A stretch of DNA of 64,000 nt from Salinarchaeum sp. IM2453 (GTDB lineage: Archaea > Halobacteriota > Halobacteria > Halobacteriales > Salinarchaeaceae), in contig NZ_CP081183.1 of the NCBI RefSeq assembly GCF_019693215.1, forward strand, positions 2,111,226-2,175,225, written 5' to 3'. The notes below the pieces were generated by a model, which did not search any database, had not been told where the DNA came from, and saw only the letters and a list, made by a program, of their open reading frames with translations. Each line of letters starts with the position of its first letter. The first letter of the stretch is position 1. Below are positions 18,588 to 28,399 of this stretch, one piece after another. A program made the translations under genes and the position numbers.

Positions 18588-19646
18588 TCAGTTCTCAAAC
18601 GGCGCGTTTAGACAATATGTGTTTTCTTTTGGACGGCATTGACACTGTCGCAACTGATAATACTCAGGAGAAACATCAGCAATAATCGGCTCTACTAAGT
18701 CTGCGAGTAATGCCGGGAACCGATCGTCATCATGTGGGACAGGAATTCGATGGAACGAAAATCCTCGCTCAACTGCCTCTTTTTTAAGATCAATATCCAG
18801 CTCGACAAGTGTCTCAGATTGTTCGTGCATGAAGCTCATCGGTTCGACGATAACGTGTTCGACTGATTCATCTAAGGATTCAATCACTGTCTCGATGTCT
18901 GGTTCGGTCCAGTCAATTCCACGGTTTTCATGATTTTGGAATCCGAGGTGATATTCTTCTATCCCAAGCACTTGACTGATCATCTCGGTATATTCATCGA
19001 CATAAAGATCATAGCGGCTGTCGCCTTCCAAATACTTTATTGGCGTACCATGAGCTGAGAAAACAAACGCTGTGTTTGAGTCATTTGGTTCAAGATTATT
19101 ACGGTCCAAATACGTGGTAATGTTCTCTGCCCGCAACCTAGTGTACGATGGTGATCGGTGCCATCCTGTAATCGAATAAAAATTAGGATTATACTCAGAA
19201 AGATCTGCAATACTTTCTTCCAACGCGTTGACAGATGAAACTGTTGTCGACTGGCCACAAAGCGGATACACGGGAACTGCAATGACTTGTGAGATCTCAT
19301 CAGCCGCCAGTTGTTCTGTAATATCCGGAATTAACGGATCAACGTGTTGCATTGCATGGTACACATTAACGGATTGGCAACGTTGATCTAGCTCTGTATC
19401 GAGAGCTTCCTTCTGTGAGGTGGCCTGTTTAATAAGTGGTGATCCATCAATTTCCCGGTATTCTTCAAGCAATCCAGGCAAACGTCGTTCAGCGAGTTGC
19501 TCTGATCGTTCTCGAATCTCAGCCTCGGTTGTATCTCCATCCAATGAGGCATTGTCCATAAAGATACGAATGAGATAGTCTCGAACAGTATTCCGATCTA
19601 CGGTCTGTGGCTCACCATAATTAAGTAATACAATTCCTGTTTTCAT
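18588..19646 (-). CDS. hemH: Ferrochelatase
   Basis: A 352-residue ferrochelatase-family protein that inserts iron into a porphyrin. The N-terminus GIVLLNYGEPQT is typical. The catalytic His is in VFSAHGTP (about 193-200), and the second conserved site is the acidic EPMSFMHEQSETLVELD (about 265-281). The C-terminus QCQCRPKENTYCLNA has three Cys, which could bind an Fe-S cluster as in some ferrochelatases. Whether the substrate is protoporphyrin or coproporphyrin cannot be told here. Confidence 0.88.
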   Translation of the reverse strand: MKTGIVLLNYGEPQTVDRNTVRDYLIRIFMDNASLDGDTTEAEIRERSEQLAERRLPGLLEEYREIDGSPLIKQATSQKEALDTELDQRCQSVNVYHAMQHVDPLIPDITEQLAADEISQVIAVPVYPLCGQSTTVSSVNALEESIADLSEYNPNFYSITGWHRSPSYTRLRAENITTYLDRNNLEPNDSNTAFVFSAHGTPIKYLEGDSRYDLYVDEYTEMISQVLGIEEYHLGFQNHENRGIDWTEPDIETVIESLDESVEHVIVEPMSFMHEQSETLVELDIDLKKEAVERGFSFHRIPVPHDDDRFPALLADLVEPIIADVSPEYYQLRQCQCRPKENTYCLNAPFEN

Positions 19647-19760
19647 GTTTCTCCCGACTGATTACGGTAAGCTCATATTGGAGCACACACAAAAAAGTCT
19701 GGTGAGGTACTAATTGGCTTCTTGAGTTCCAGATCCGCAATTTTTCTTGTCGCACTGTGA

Positions 19761-20189
19761 CTATCTGACAACAATCACGGGGATTGGAGCACGTTTTGAG
19801 ACCGCATCTGCTACGTTTCCAACAAGGAATCGCCGGGACGCACGCTTCCAGTCTGAACCGTGTGCTCCAATAACAATTGTGTCATATTCTTCGGCACGGT
19901 CAATAATATTTCGCGCTGGATGCCCAATGCCAGTTAGCGTCGTGACTTCTCGGTTACGCTTTTTTGCAATCTCCTGAGCACGTTTGAATACCGGATCCGT
20001 TCGTTTGGTAACTGCTTCCTCAGCGTCATCTTCCAGTGCAAGCGTTGTTGCCTCACCCATCATCGAAGAAGGTACTCCAATTACGTGCAGGACAGATATT
20101 TCGGCCTCAGGAAAATTATCTATTGCATATTCGAGCGCTTTTTCGGCGTGCTCTGAGTCATCCATCGGTACGAGGATCTCTGACACCAT
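19761..20189 (-). CDS. Universal stress protein, UspA family
   Basis: About 142 residues when started at MVSEILVPMDDSEHAEKALE; an in-frame ATG eight codons upstream (20213) is an alternative. The ATP-binding UspA pattern is present: VPMDDSEHA at the N-terminus and GAHGSDWKRASRRFLVGNVA (the G-2x-G-9x-G-S/N type loop) near the C-terminus, with the final PVIVV strand. The loop is slightly altered (the last G is followed by N). It is monocistronic. Confidence 0.85.
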   Translation of the reverse strand: MVSEILVPMDDSEHAEKALEYAIDNFPEAEISVLHVIGVPSSMMGEATTLALEDDAEEAVTKRTDPVFKRAQEIAKKRNREVTTLTGIGHPARNIIDRAEEYDTIVIGAHGSDWKRASRRFLVGNVADAVSKRAPIPVIVVR

Positions 20190-20361
20190 GTCTCGATCAA
20201 CGTTGCCTGTCAATGTGAATCACTAGGGAGGAATGCTTCAGATGTTACTAGTACAAATTATCTATATGCATTCACAGACGAATTAAGGCGGGTGACACGG
20301 AAGCTGTTCCAAAGGTGGTTGGCTGAACTATCGTAAAGTCATATAAACCGCTGTTCGGCCA

Positions 20362-20370
20362 TTTTATACG
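20362..20370 (+). promoter_or_regulatory. TATA box of hisF
   Basis: The stretch ttttatacg is centred about 28 bases upstream of the hisF ATG. That spacing places the transcription start at or next to the start codon, so hisF is probably a leaderless mRNA, as is usual in haloarchaea. Confidence 0.5.
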
Positions 20371-20393
20371 GTGGCATCCGTTAGCGGATAATA

Positions 20394-21209
20394 ATGACAC
20401 TCACAAAACGCATCATTCCATGTATCGATGTTGACTTAGATGAAGATGGGAACGCAGCCGTTTATACTGGGGTAAACTTTGAAGACCTCAAGTATACAGG
20501 AGATCCCGTTGAAATGGCTAAGCGATACAACGAGGCAGGCGCTGACGAGTTCGTCTTTCTCGATATTACCGCATCTGCTGAAGGTCGTGAAACGATGCTT
20601 GATACGGTTTCTGCGGTTGCCGATGAATGTTTCATTCCGCTTACTGTCGGAGGTGGAATTCGAACAAAGGAAGATATCAAAGAAACGCTACGTGCTGGAG
20701 CCGATAAAGTCTCGATCAATACTGGAGCATTGAATAACCCTAAGTTAATTAACAACGGTGCAGCGGCATTTGGTTCACAATGTATTGTCATTTCCGTTGA
20801 TGCTAAACGGCGCTTCGATGAACAGGGAGAGCATTATGCACAGATCGACGGTGAATCATGCTGGTTTGAATGTACAATCAAAGGCGGCAGAGAAGGAACT
20901 GGTCGCGATGTGATTGAATGGGCAAATGAAGCAGAATCACGTGGCTCCGGTGAATTATTCATCAACTCCATCGATGCAGATGGAACAAAAGATGGCTATG
21001 ATATTCCACTTACTCGAGCTGTTTGTGATACGGTAAATACACCAGTTATTGCGTCTTCAGGTTGTGGTGGTCCAGAAGACATGTACGAAGTTTTTGCTGA
21101 GGCTAATGCTGATGCTGCTCTTGCAGCGTCGATTTTCCACTTTGACGAGTATGGAATCAATGAGTGCAAACAGTACTTAGACGAACGTGGAATTCCGGTT
21201 CGCAGATAA
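20394..21209 (+). CDS. hisF: Imidazole glycerol phosphate synthase, cyclase subunit
   Basis: A 271-residue HisF that uses ammonia from HisH to form imidazole glycerol phosphate and AICAR in histidine synthesis. The (beta/alpha)8 barrel shows the catalytic Asp12 ([13 protein letters not shown]) and Asp136 (VISVDAKR), with the phosphate-binding loops VGGGIR (85-90) and ASSGCGG near the C-terminus. A short halophilic insertion follows the second Asp. No other his genes lie nearby. Confidence 0.95.
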   Translation: MTLTKRIIPCIDVDLDEDGNAAVYTGVNFEDLKYTGDPVEMAKRYNEAGADEFVFLDITASAEGRETMLDTVSAVADECFIPLTVGGGIRTKEDIKETLRAGADKVSINTGALNNPKLINNGAAAFGSQCIVISVDAKRRFDEQGEHYAQIDGESCWFECTIKGGREGTGRDVIEWANEAESRGSGELFINSIDADGTKDGYDIPLTRAVCDTVNTPVIASSGCGGPEDMYEVFAEANADAALAASIFHFDEYGINECKQYLDERGIPVRR

Positions 21210-21264
21210 CTTGGTTTGTTATAGTTGATACAATGCTACTGATCTGTTTTCTTTTTAGGTGATA

Positions 21265-21549
21265 TTATGTCGCTGCTTCAAAAGCGGATGTGAATGCGTC
21301 TGTCTTTTCACGGACTTGGCTGGCACCGTCCTCAAGTGCGTCTAGGGGATCTACACCTGGTTCGGTCTTGATTGTTAGCACCGGATCAGTTTGCCCACCA
21401 GACTGTTCCGGGTTCATGTCATATGTCGCCGCAGTAACTCCTTCTGTTTCTAGTAGCGCACCCTTCAGAACATTCATAAATGTGTGACTCTCTCCGGCAA
21501 TTTCAATTGAAAGTTCATTATCACTATGATCGATAACGCGAAGATCCAT
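21265..21549 (-). CDS. rpo11: DNA-directed RNA polymerase subunit Rpo11 (L)
   Basis: 94 residues when started at [20 protein letters not shown]; the longer frame upstream is basic and Cys-rich and does not fit. Rpo11 pairs with Rpo3 in the alpha-like assembly platform of archaeal RNA polymerase. The conserved core [15 protein letters not shown] and [19 protein letters not shown] is clear, and the C-terminal helix ([20 protein letters not shown]) completes the fold. It is transcribed divergently from the rhomboid gene. Confidence 0.92.
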   Translation of the reverse strand: MDLRVIDHSDNELSIEIAGESHTFMNVLKGALLETEGVTAATYDMNPEQSGGQTDPVLTIKTEPGVDPLDALEDGASQVREKTDAFTSAFEAAT

Positions 21550-21667
21550 ATTAACAAAGAGGTCCGTAATCTGTTTGTAATTTACGGAACAGCCCCTGTT
21601 GCTGAAAGAGAAATTTGTCCAACAATAATTCTGCGTTTTATATGCAGACAGTTCATACCAATGCACA

Positions 21668-23314
21668 ATGGAGACGGAGCTTCTGTCTTATGCGTTTTCC
21701 GGACTTCTTGTTATTGTGTTTTTCATCTCGATCGCACTTGCGTTTCGGTTCAGTGACGGACACGTTCGTCTGCGAAAGCGGCTCAAATCGCGACTGATAT
21801 ATGGACTTCCCGTCGGTTCGATGATCACGATTGTGACGGTTCTTGCAGTATACCTCTTTTTGCAAGGCGGGATTCATGATTGGGATAATCCTGTTGTCCA
21901 TCCTTTCAGATCATGGTCTTACTTTTATCCAACTGGTACAGTCGCCTCTGGATTTGCACATGGTTCTCCCTCTCACCTAACCAGCAATCTTACAACTACG
22001 CTGATCCTTGCGCCAATCGCTGAGTATATCTGGGGCCACTATCCAGATGGACAAGGTGGCACAAACGCTAGCCGTGATCAGCCGTGGTATCGGTATCCGA
22101 TTATACGAGCTTGTGTTTTGTTCCCTGGTGCTGCGTTTGTGATTGCTGTGTTGACTGGAGCTTTTTCGCTTGGGTCAGTGATCGGATTTTCTGGTGTTGT
22201 ATTTGCATTTGGCGGGTTTGCCGTTGTTTATTACCCGATTATCACAGTCGTCGGATTACTTGTCGTTGGTGTTGTTCGAACAATTCTTGACGGATTAGTC
22301 GAACCAATTTCCTTTGCTGGTGTAACATCAACTCTTCCTGGATGGACTAGCACAGCTGTTCAGGGGCATGGCCTTGGTTTTTTGATTGGTGTACTACTTG
22401 GAATTACGCTCCTCTACCACCGAAATAAACGTCCACGTATCTTCGAATTGTTTGTTGCACTCCTCATCTATGGACTTACTCGAGGGTTATGGCAGATTTA
22501 CCGACCACTTGGCGGAAATGAATTTGTACTCTATCGTGCTCTCGGTGTGAGTGTCGTATTAATCGGTGCGGTTCTTGTTACTGCTACCGTTGTCGCGTCT
22601 AAACGGCCGTTATTCGAAGGCTCTTCTGTCACTCAGCGAGAGGCGGGTGTCATTTCATTAGTTGCTATTTTGGCTTTTCTGATTGGTCCCGGAATTGTGA
22701 CTAATCTTGTTATCATCGACTATCACGATGAGCCAGCAGATGATGAGTTAGCTGTTGAGGACTATATCATTGGATACGATGAGAATGCGGAGAATCCAAC
22801 AGAATTTGTGTTTGATGCCCCTGGTACTGATGAGACAATCGAACGAACAAGTAGCGGCGTCTATGTTGCTAGCGATCAGCGACAACTCTGGATCATGGAT
22901 ACGTCACAAAACCAACTTCGGTCAACCGGAACTGCAGACATTCAGATTGGCGGGATTGGGTGGCGTGAAACTGTTACTGCAGAGCGAGACGGATTGCAGG
23001 TTCTAGGTGCACAGTCGGTCTATGCTGTCGAGTTACGTCACGATGATCAGTTGGTCACAGCTTACGAATCCAACGCGTCAACAGCAAATATTCGCATTGA
23101 CAATCGGAGTATCTCGTTTGCCCCCGACATAGATGACCGGTTTACAATTACGGTAGAGGGTTCTGACGGTGTCGAAGAAACGGCATCGATCCCGAGTGTC
23201 AACGAGTCAGTTGAGATTGGCGGAATTATGTTTCGAGCAAGCGAGACTAATGGTACGAAATTCATTAGCGCAGAACGTGATGGTACAGTAACAACAGTCG
23301 CCCAAGAAGAATAA
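21668..23314 (+). CDS. Rhomboid-family intramembrane serine protease
   Basis: A 548-residue membrane protein. The rhomboid core spans about residues 45-250. It carries the HxxxxH...N motif [10 protein letters not shown] (98-107), the catalytic Ser175 in GFSGVVFA and the partner His234 in GHGLGFLIG, so it should be active. Additional helices reach to ~residue 350. A C-terminal extracytoplasmic beta-rich domain (about 355-548) is specific to haloarchaeal forms. Substrates are unknown. Confidence 0.87.
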   Translation: METELLSYAFSGLLVIVFFISIALAFRFSDGHVRLRKRLKSRLIYGLPVGSMITIVTVLAVYLFLQGGIHDWDNPVVHPFRSWSYFYPTGTVASGFAHGSPSHLTSNLTTTLILAPIAEYIWGHYPDGQGGTNASRDQPWYRYPIIRACVLFPGAAFVIAVLTGAFSLGSVIGFSGVVFAFGGFAVVYYPIITVVGLLVVGVVRTILDGLVEPISFAGVTSTLPGWTSTAVQGHGLGFLIGVLLGITLLYHRNKRPRIFELFVALLIYGLTRGLWQIYRPLGGNEFVLYRALGVSVVLIGAVLVTATVVASKRPLFEGSSVTQREAGVISLVAILAFLIGPGIVTNLVIIDYHDEPADDELAVEDYIIGYDENAENPTEFVFDAPGTDETIERTSSGVYVASDQRQLWIMDTSQNQLRSTGTADIQIGGIGWRETVTAERDGLQVLGAQSVYAVELRHDDQLVTAYESNASTANIRIDNRSISFAPDIDDRFTITVEGSDGVEETASIPSVNESVEIGGIMFRASETNGTKFISAERDGTVTTVAQEE

Positions 23315-23363
23315 CTTGGCCTGTGTATCAGGGAAAGATAACCTCTAGACGGATGTCTGATGT

Positions 23364-23990
23364 TCACCCCCAGACAATTCGGAAGACTTCAGCATCGATA
23401 GATTTGGTTGCTTTTTCATGGAATGCAAACTGATGGTCAACATCTAACTCTGCTGCGAATTCGTGTGTGACTTCACCACCAAGTTCTTCGACAAAAGCAT
23501 TAACAAACTCCTGACTCCCTGCATTATGCACCGAGTACGAAACTCGGGCAAGTGATTTGGCAGTCTTGAGGAACGATCGATCTGCGCCTTCGTTGCCATC
23601 TTGGGCGCCGAATGGTGGGTTCATCAACACTGTCGTCTGCGAACGCTTTGTGGAAAGAGGCGGATTGCGGGCATCTGCACAGATCCAGTCAACTGATGTA
23701 TTTGTTGCAATACGCTGTCGGTTCTTTATAGCAGTTGATAGTGCGTCTCGATCAAGTTCAACACCAATAACACGGTCCGGGCCGCGCAATGCTGCTGCCA
23801 GAGCAAGCATTCCGGTCCCACTTCCAAGATCAATAACAGTCTGATTCTCGATGTCTTCGTGCAGGTCGGCAACGTGAACAATGCTGGCGGCTAATTCTGG
23901 GGGTGTTGTGTACTGTTCTAAATCAACAAGTGGGTCATCAAACCCAGCCACTACACCTAGTCGTTGGGCCAAAGACCGCCGTGTACTCAT
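23364..23990 (-). CDS. METTL5-like N6-adenine methyltransferase
   Basis: A 208-residue class I methyltransferase. The SAM motif is VIDLGSGTGMLALAAAL (about 52-68). The acidic motif II is IGVELD, and the catalytic NPPF motif lies at about 128-131 (MNPPFGAQD), which indicates methylation of an exocyclic amino group. The N-terminal LEQYTTPPELAA is typical of the METTL5 group, whose members act on ribosomal RNA. The substrate is inferred from the family. Confidence 0.82.
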   Translation of the reverse strand: MSTRRSLAQRLGVVAGFDDPLVDLEQYTTPPELAASIVHVADLHEDIENQTVIDLGSGTGMLALAAALRGPDRVIGVELDRDALSTAIKNRQRIATNTSVDWICADARNPPLSTKRSQTTVLMNPPFGAQDGNEGADRSFLKTAKSLARVSYSVHNAGSQEFVNAFVEELGGEVTHEFAAELDVDHQFAFHEKATKSIDAEVFRIVWG

Positions 23991-24069
23991 ACACTTTAAT
24001 ACACTGTGCTAATACTAAAGTATTGTTGAATTACTTATAGTAATTCATTGAGAATCTCGGAGCTATCGT

Positions 24070-25098
24070 TTACCAAGTCCCGTGGAACGTATCAAATGAC
24101 AACTCATCCATTGGTTTTTGCCCGGTCGCAATCTCATACTCTTCCGGTGTCAGTAGTGGCTTTGGGAACTGTGGTCCGTCATCGGTCGTGATTCGCGGAC
24201 AGCCAGTGTTTACAAATGCATCAACATCGAAGCTATGGAGACGGTCTGGAGTCACCTCGTCCGTTGTGATCAGATATGCGTTCTCGTTATCTTCCACAAT
24301 TTCTGTTGCTGTCTCCCATCGGCCTTGTCCAATCTTTGTACAGTAAATAACTCCCCAGGTAGTTGCGTCCATCGCTTTGTGGATCGTTGCGTAGCGTTTT
24401 TTGATAAACTGTTCCGACTCTGCTTCGGTGACAATATTGTTTACCGGATCAGCTATCACAACGGTCTTTTCGGGGTGTTCCATCGCCAATCCAACCGGAT
24501 GGAACTTACCGCCACCTACATAAAGGAGATATTCCGCATCAAGATCTGCACTTGTATAATTGCATCCCAAGACCTGACCTTCGCGAGTTAGTCGTTCATC
24601 GCCGTCGTCAGTTAGTGGTGTGTAACCGTCATTTTTAATAAACTTCTTAATCCCATCGATTTTATTGAGATGCTGGGCTGTGGTTGTGAGCCCAACCTTC
24701 TCTGTAGAGTTAGGAATTGACTCTAATGCTTGCTCAACAATGGGCAGTGGATCAACATTTGAGAACAGCGGAACGTATATCATCCCATCGCTGTTTTGCA
24801 TTGGGGTATGACCGAAATGAATGAATAAATCTGTCCGTCGAGCTAACTCCATATCAAGATCACATGCTCCATAGCAAGGCTTTCCAGAGACAAGCATGGA
24901 AACATCGCGATCAAGGTAGGCATCAATGTCGTCTACAACATCTGTTGACTGCCGTTTTAGTCCTTCGGGGAACTGCAGACCAATTGTCTCAGCATCCTTC
25001 TCGGCGACGGCGTCAGCAATCCGATCAAGTTCATAGTCCCATTCCCGATCATGAGTAAGGACAAGCCCTGAGCCGCCAATACCATCGTTATTCGCCAT
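24070..25098 (-). CDS. dph2: Diphthamide synthase Dph2 (radical 3-amino-3-carboxypropyl transferase)
   Basis: A 342-residue archaeal Dph2. It uses a [4Fe-4S] cluster to cleave SAM and modify a histidine of elongation factor 2, the first step to diphthamide. The three cluster Cys are Cys79 (CYGACD), Cys179 (VLGCNY) and Cys300 (NTGCPRI), one in each of the three repeated domains. A haloarchaeal insert follows the first domain. It is divergent from the dUTPase-like gene. Confidence 0.93.
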   Translation of the reverse strand: MANNDGIGGSGLVLTHDREWDYELDRIADAVAEKDAETIGLQFPEGLKRQSTDVVDDIDAYLDRDVSMLVSGKPCYGACDLDMELARRTDLFIHFGHTPMQNSDGMIYVPLFSNVDPLPIVEQALESIPNSTEKVGLTTTAQHLNKIDGIKKFIKNDGYTPLTDDGDERLTREGQVLGCNYTSADLDAEYLLYVGGGKFHPVGLAMEHPEKTVVIADPVNNIVTEAESEQFIKKRYATIHKAMDATTWGVIYCTKIGQGRWETATEIVEDNENAYLITTDEVTPDRLHSFDVDAFVNTGCPRITTDDGPQFPKPLLTPEEYEIATGQKPMDELSFDTFHGTW

Positions 25099-25225
25099 TT
25101 TACTGTATTAGTGATTACGTGCGTAAAACCTCGCCGCTTTTCTCTCTGGCAGTAAATATCGATCCACTTTCGATGATTCTCATTGCTCTCGAAAAGCATT
25201 TGCAAGCCGACCAGATACATCCGAT

Positions 25226-25699
25226 ATGTATCGTTCTGGGTCTTTTGTTGCAGAGCATATTGAACCGGTGAACGCTGAGCAGGTACAGCCAAATGGCGTG
25301 GATTTGACTACCGAAATGATTTATGAACAGATTACCCCCGGTGCAATCCGTCAGAACGGGAAGGAAATTGGAGATCGAGCTGAGATTGAGATGGTTAACG
25401 GTGAATTTCAGCTTTCGGCAGGTGCCTACATTCTCCAGTACGGAGAGGTAATCTCTGTTCCTGACGGCCACATCGGTTTTGTACTACCGCGATCCTCCCT
25501 TATGCGTAATTCCGGCATGCTCAATACTGCTGTCTGGGATGCAGGGTATGAAGGCAAAGGAGAAGGCCTTCTCACCGTAAACCGACCACTTACTATTGAG
25601 CAGGGCGCACGAATTGCTCAGTTTGTACTAGCCGAAGCAAATCATGACGGACACTATAATGGATCCTATCAGCACGAACGGGTCAGCGAAACAGAGTAG
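25226..25699 (+). CDS. dut: dUTPase / dCTP deaminase family protein (Dcd-like)
   Basis: A 157-residue trimeric dUTPase-fold protein. Motifs are VQPNGVDLT (substrate Asp), LPRSSLMRNSGML (phosphate-binding), AVWDAGYEGKGEGLL with the catalytic acid region, and the Gln-rich ARIAQFVLAE. The fold covers both dUTP diphosphatase and dCTP deaminase, and haloarchaeal short forms such as this are usually annotated as dUTPases. The tail is shorter than in bacterial Dcd. The exact activity is not certain from the sequence. Confidence 0.85.
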   Translation: MYRSGSFVAEHIEPVNAEQVQPNGVDLTTEMIYEQITPGAIRQNGKEIGDRAEIEMVNGEFQLSAGAYILQYGEVISVPDGHIGFVLPRSSLMRNSGMLNTAVWDAGYEGKGEGLLTVNRPLTIEQGARIAQFVLAEANHDGHYNGSYQHERVSETE

Positions 25700-25839
25700 A
25701 AATATATACTTCCCGTAGTGTGCTCTCGAAATGTGGACTCCATTAGCTCACAAAATATAAAATATGTGGTATTAACTATCTGAAAAGCCAAAGACTGTTC
25801 CGACAAACATTAGTTACAGTTTATCCTACAGACCAGTGA

Positions 25840-25914
25840 GGGCCTGTATCTCAGTCTGGTTAGAGAGAGCGGCTCATAACCGCTTCGTCCTCGGTTCAAA
25901 TCCGGGCAGGCCCA
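25840..25914 (+). tRNA. tRNA with CAU anticodon (Met or Ile2)
   Basis: A 75-base cloverleaf. The acceptor stem gggcctg/caggccc pairs fully with discriminator A. The D arm is tctc/gaga, the anticodon stem is agcgg/ccgct with loop ctcataa (anticodon CAU), and the T arm is ctcgg-ttcaaat-ccggg. No intron is seen. The GGGCC acceptor end resembles archaeal tRNA-Ile2, where C34 becomes agmatidine, more than elongator Met, but the two cannot be separated with confidence by eye. It is not the initiator (no AGCGGG start). Confidence 0.9.
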
Positions 25915-25959
25915 CTCTATAAAGGTGCGTTTTCCAGCCACCTGCTATACGGCTATTAT

Positions 25960-26040
25960 CAGACGTCTCAACGTCTGAAAAGCAGATATTGGAAATCGGA
26001 TTACCACCCATTTTTCAATGAGCTCACCGGATTGGTGAGC
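25960..26040 (+). other. Two hairpins downstream of the tRNA
   Basis: Hairpin 1 is cagacgt-ctca-acgtctg (25960-25977). Hairpin 2 is gctcacc-ggatt-ggtgagc (26022-26040). Both have perfect 7-bp stems. They lie between the tRNA and the DUF7563 gene, and no poly-T run follows either. They may be part of a 3' processing region, a small RNA, or a leader of the next gene. Confidence 0.4.
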
Positions 26041-26090
26041 GGTGGGCGTCGCCGTCATGCGATTAAAATAGCCGAAAAGAGGTGGTCAAA

Positions 26091-26321
26091 ATGACAGTCC
26101 GCAGATGTAAATTTTGCGGGACTGTCGTTTCAGACGACTTCTGTCGTGTTTTCGGCGATCAAGAAGATGTCATCTGGCGATGCCTTGCTTGTGACTGCAA
26201 AAAACGACTCCAGAAAGGATCGGGTGCGGATAAAAATGTCAGATTACCCGACCCTTCCGAACATCCGAACCGAAATCAAGAATCTTCTGTAGAAAAGACC
26301 AGCCTAAGCCATACCTGTTAG
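26091..26321 (+). CDS. Small zinc-finger protein, DUF7563 type
   Basis: 76 residues when started at MTVRRCKFCGTVVSDDFCRV, which follows the usual N-terminus of this haloarchaeal family. The two Cys pairs are CKFC (6-9) and CLAC (33-36), separated by the conserved FCRVFGDQEDVIWR, so it folds as one zinc site. The C-terminal half is polar and disordered. Such proteins are common in haloarchaea and have no known role. It ends 17 bases before the enolase-like gene, possibly co-transcribed. Confidence 0.7.
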   Translation: MTVRRCKFCGTVVSDDFCRVFGDQEDVIWRCLACDCKKRLQKGSGADKNVRLPDPSEHPNRNQESSVEKTSLSHTC

Positions 26322-26338
26322 AAACACATATACGATTT

Positions 26339-27385
26339 ATGCTCTATGATCACCTGAGTGACCTTAGCGTTGAAATTGAGGGGTATGACCTACATCGTAA
26401 CGAACGAGAGACTTCCAGCGGTTTTACCCGTGTCACAACAACTGTTTCGCTCCACGGTGAGGATGAGACAGGGCATGGTGAAGATGTAACATACGATGCA
26501 AATGAACACGACACATTCCATCGTGCGTCATCTCTCTCGATAACAGGACAATTTACGCTGACAGAGTTCTCTGATATGATTGGCGATTTGGATCTCTTCT
26601 TCGGGAGCAGACCAGAGCAATCTGTTTTTTGGAACTACCGACGGTGGGCATTCGAAAGTGCTGCACTTGATCTCGGGTTGAAGCAGACTGGAGTAAATCT
26701 TGCAGAGCGTCTCAACCGAGAATGTGATCCAGTACGATTTGTTGTAAGCACACGATTGGGTGACCCACCAACAGGTGATCGAATACTTAACTGGCTTGAA
26801 CGAGATTCTAGCCTTGAGTTCAAACTTGATCCAACCTCTGACTGGACAGATGAAACTGTTTCTCTCTTAGCTAACACCAACGCCGTTCGCGTTCTCGATC
26901 TCAAAGGCCAATATCATGGAACGACAGTTGATCAGTCAGCAGACCCTGACCTGTACAGGCGAATCATCGATGGCTTTCCTGAGGCACTTATCGAAGATCC
27001 AGCATTAACCGAAACGACACGACCGTTGTTCGAAGGTCATGAAGGACGTGTTACCTGGGACTATCCGATTCGGAGTGTCGAGACTGTTGAACGCCTTCCT
27101 TGGGAACCTGCATGGATAAATATCAAACCCTCCCGATTCGGTTCAGTACAGGCCCTCTTTGATACGATTGAATATTGTCTCAACAACGGGATACAGATGT
27201 TCGGCGGAGGACAGTTTGAACTTGGAGTTGGACGTGGTCACCTACATGCTCTTGCATCGTTATTTTATCCCGATGCTCCGAACGACATAGCTCTCAAAGA
27301 GTACAACGATCCAACGCCAAGCAGTGGCCTTCCGTCGAGCCCACTTGTTCCTCCGTCAGAACAACAGGGATTTAGCTGGAAATAG
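26339..27385 (+). CDS. Enolase-superfamily protein
   Basis: A 348-residue protein with an N-terminal capping domain (1-125) and a C-terminal barrel. Candidate metal ligands at the ends of successive strands are Asp in VLDLKGQY (about 184), Glu in LIEDPAL (about 218) and Asp in VTWDYPI (about 240). A lysine in EFKLDP (about 161) is a candidate base, and KPSRFG follows the barrel. The layout fits the mandelate-racemase/muconate-lactonising branch. The reaction is not known. Confidence 0.7.
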   Translation: MLYDHLSDLSVEIEGYDLHRNERETSSGFTRVTTTVSLHGEDETGHGEDVTYDANEHDTFHRASSLSITGQFTLTEFSDMIGDLDLFFGSRPEQSVFWNYRRWAFESAALDLGLKQTGVNLAERLNRECDPVRFVVSTRLGDPPTGDRILNWLERDSSLEFKLDPTSDWTDETVSLLANTNAVRVLDLKGQYHGTTVDQSADPDLYRRIIDGFPEALIEDPALTETTRPLFEGHEGRVTWDYPIRSVETVERLPWEPAWINIKPSRFGSVQALFDTIEYCLNNGIQMFGGGQFELGVGRGHLHALASLFYPDAPNDIALKEYNDPTPSSGLPSSPLVPPSEQQGFSWK

Positions 27386-27661
27386 TCGCTTGCGCCTCAT
27401 ACGAGATCAATCTTCCTTGTGTGTTCGTAGTATAAAGACATAAAATAAGTTATACTATCTGTACCGTTTAGAGCTGGACCTCAACAAACCGCCCTCCATT
27501 ATCGATAGAGATCAACGCCAAGTCCGTTAACCAGCCGTATTGTAAACACTGAATAAATTAAATATAAATTATCTATTATCTTTGTATATTATACACCTAT
27601 CTATATCCCAAATATCCCCTCCAAACTGGGTGTTAAGTATGCCTATTCATAGAATTGAGTA

Positions 27662-28228
27662 ATGTTATTAGCCAACAGGCTAGAAATGGCTCCGCTCCTT
27701 GCCGATACGTTTACTGAAACCATTGAAGATAGCATTGAAACAATTATTGAGTTGCTGCCGACTATTATCCTCGTTGTCATAATCCTCGTCGCTGGTATCG
27801 TTGTTGCAAGAAGGCTTAGCCCTCCAGTGGAGCGGCTAGCCAATCAATTGAATATTGCTACTCGTCTTGACAAGACACCTCTTGAGAATGTTGTGAGCGA
27901 AAATCAAACCGCAGCGAGCCTTGTAGTATTCGTCGTGCAGTTGTACGTACTTTTGTTTGCGATTTTAATTTCTGCCGAGGTTGCGAATGCAACTGTAGCA
28001 AGTGACTGGGCAGAATTTCTAGTTCTCTATGTTCCTGAGTTGATCGGTGGTGGTTTGATTATTATCATTGGGCTTCTTATTGGTGATGCCACCGCCAAAC
28101 GGATGCGGACTGCTACTGTCATCCAAGATAGTAATTATGGGGAATGGATTGTCACAGGAGCCAAGACTGCGGTGTACAGGCGGTACAAGGCGACTGCCCC
28201 GGGGTTGAAGCCGACAGCTTTATACTGA
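27662..28228 (+). pseudogene. MscS-type conserved-TM-helix protein, C-terminus lost to an IS
   Basis: The genuine part is about residues 1-172. It has three or four membrane segments with the conserved-TM-helix pattern (ETIIELLPTIILVVIILVAG near 24-43; GLLIGDATAKRMRTATV near 140-156). At about base 28177 the sequence enters the left end of the AbrB-TnpB element, and the last ~16 residues to the stop are element-encoded. No continuation is seen on the other side of the element, so the 3' part was deleted. An A/T-rich 276-base region lies upstream with nothing recognisable beyond a promoter. Confidence 0.7.
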
Positions 28229-28248
28229 ATCAAAAAGTATAATACAGT

Positions 28249-28377
28249 ATGAGTCAGATGGAATGTTACCCGAAGATACGACAGCGCGGTGTCGTTACAA
28301 TCCCAGAAGAAGTCCGAGACGGGCTTAATCTCGAAGAAGGCGACCAGCTGAAACTCACCGTCGAAAAACTCGACTGA
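28249..28377 (+). CDS. AbrB/SpoVT-type DNA-binding protein of the IS
   Basis: 42 residues: a single swapped-hairpin AbrB module with the pattern IRQRGVVTIPEEVRDGLNLE and GDQLKLTVEKLD. It lies inside the insertion sequence, 22 bases before tnpB, on the same strand. Small AbrB genes paired with tnpB are common in haloarchaea; a role in repressing the element is plausible but only inferred. It has nothing of the toxin-antitoxin pairing that AbrB folds can have elsewhere. Confidence 0.75.
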   Translation: MSQMECYPKIRQRGVVTIPEEVRDGLNLEEGDQLKLTVEKLD

Positions 28378-28399
28378 ACCAAAACTCGACCATCCAACG

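Noticed and set aside
25840-25914. Initiator tRNA-Met
   Set aside because: Archaeal initiator tRNAs begin AGC and have three G-C pairs in the anticodon stem; this gene begins GGGCC, with a different anticodon stem.
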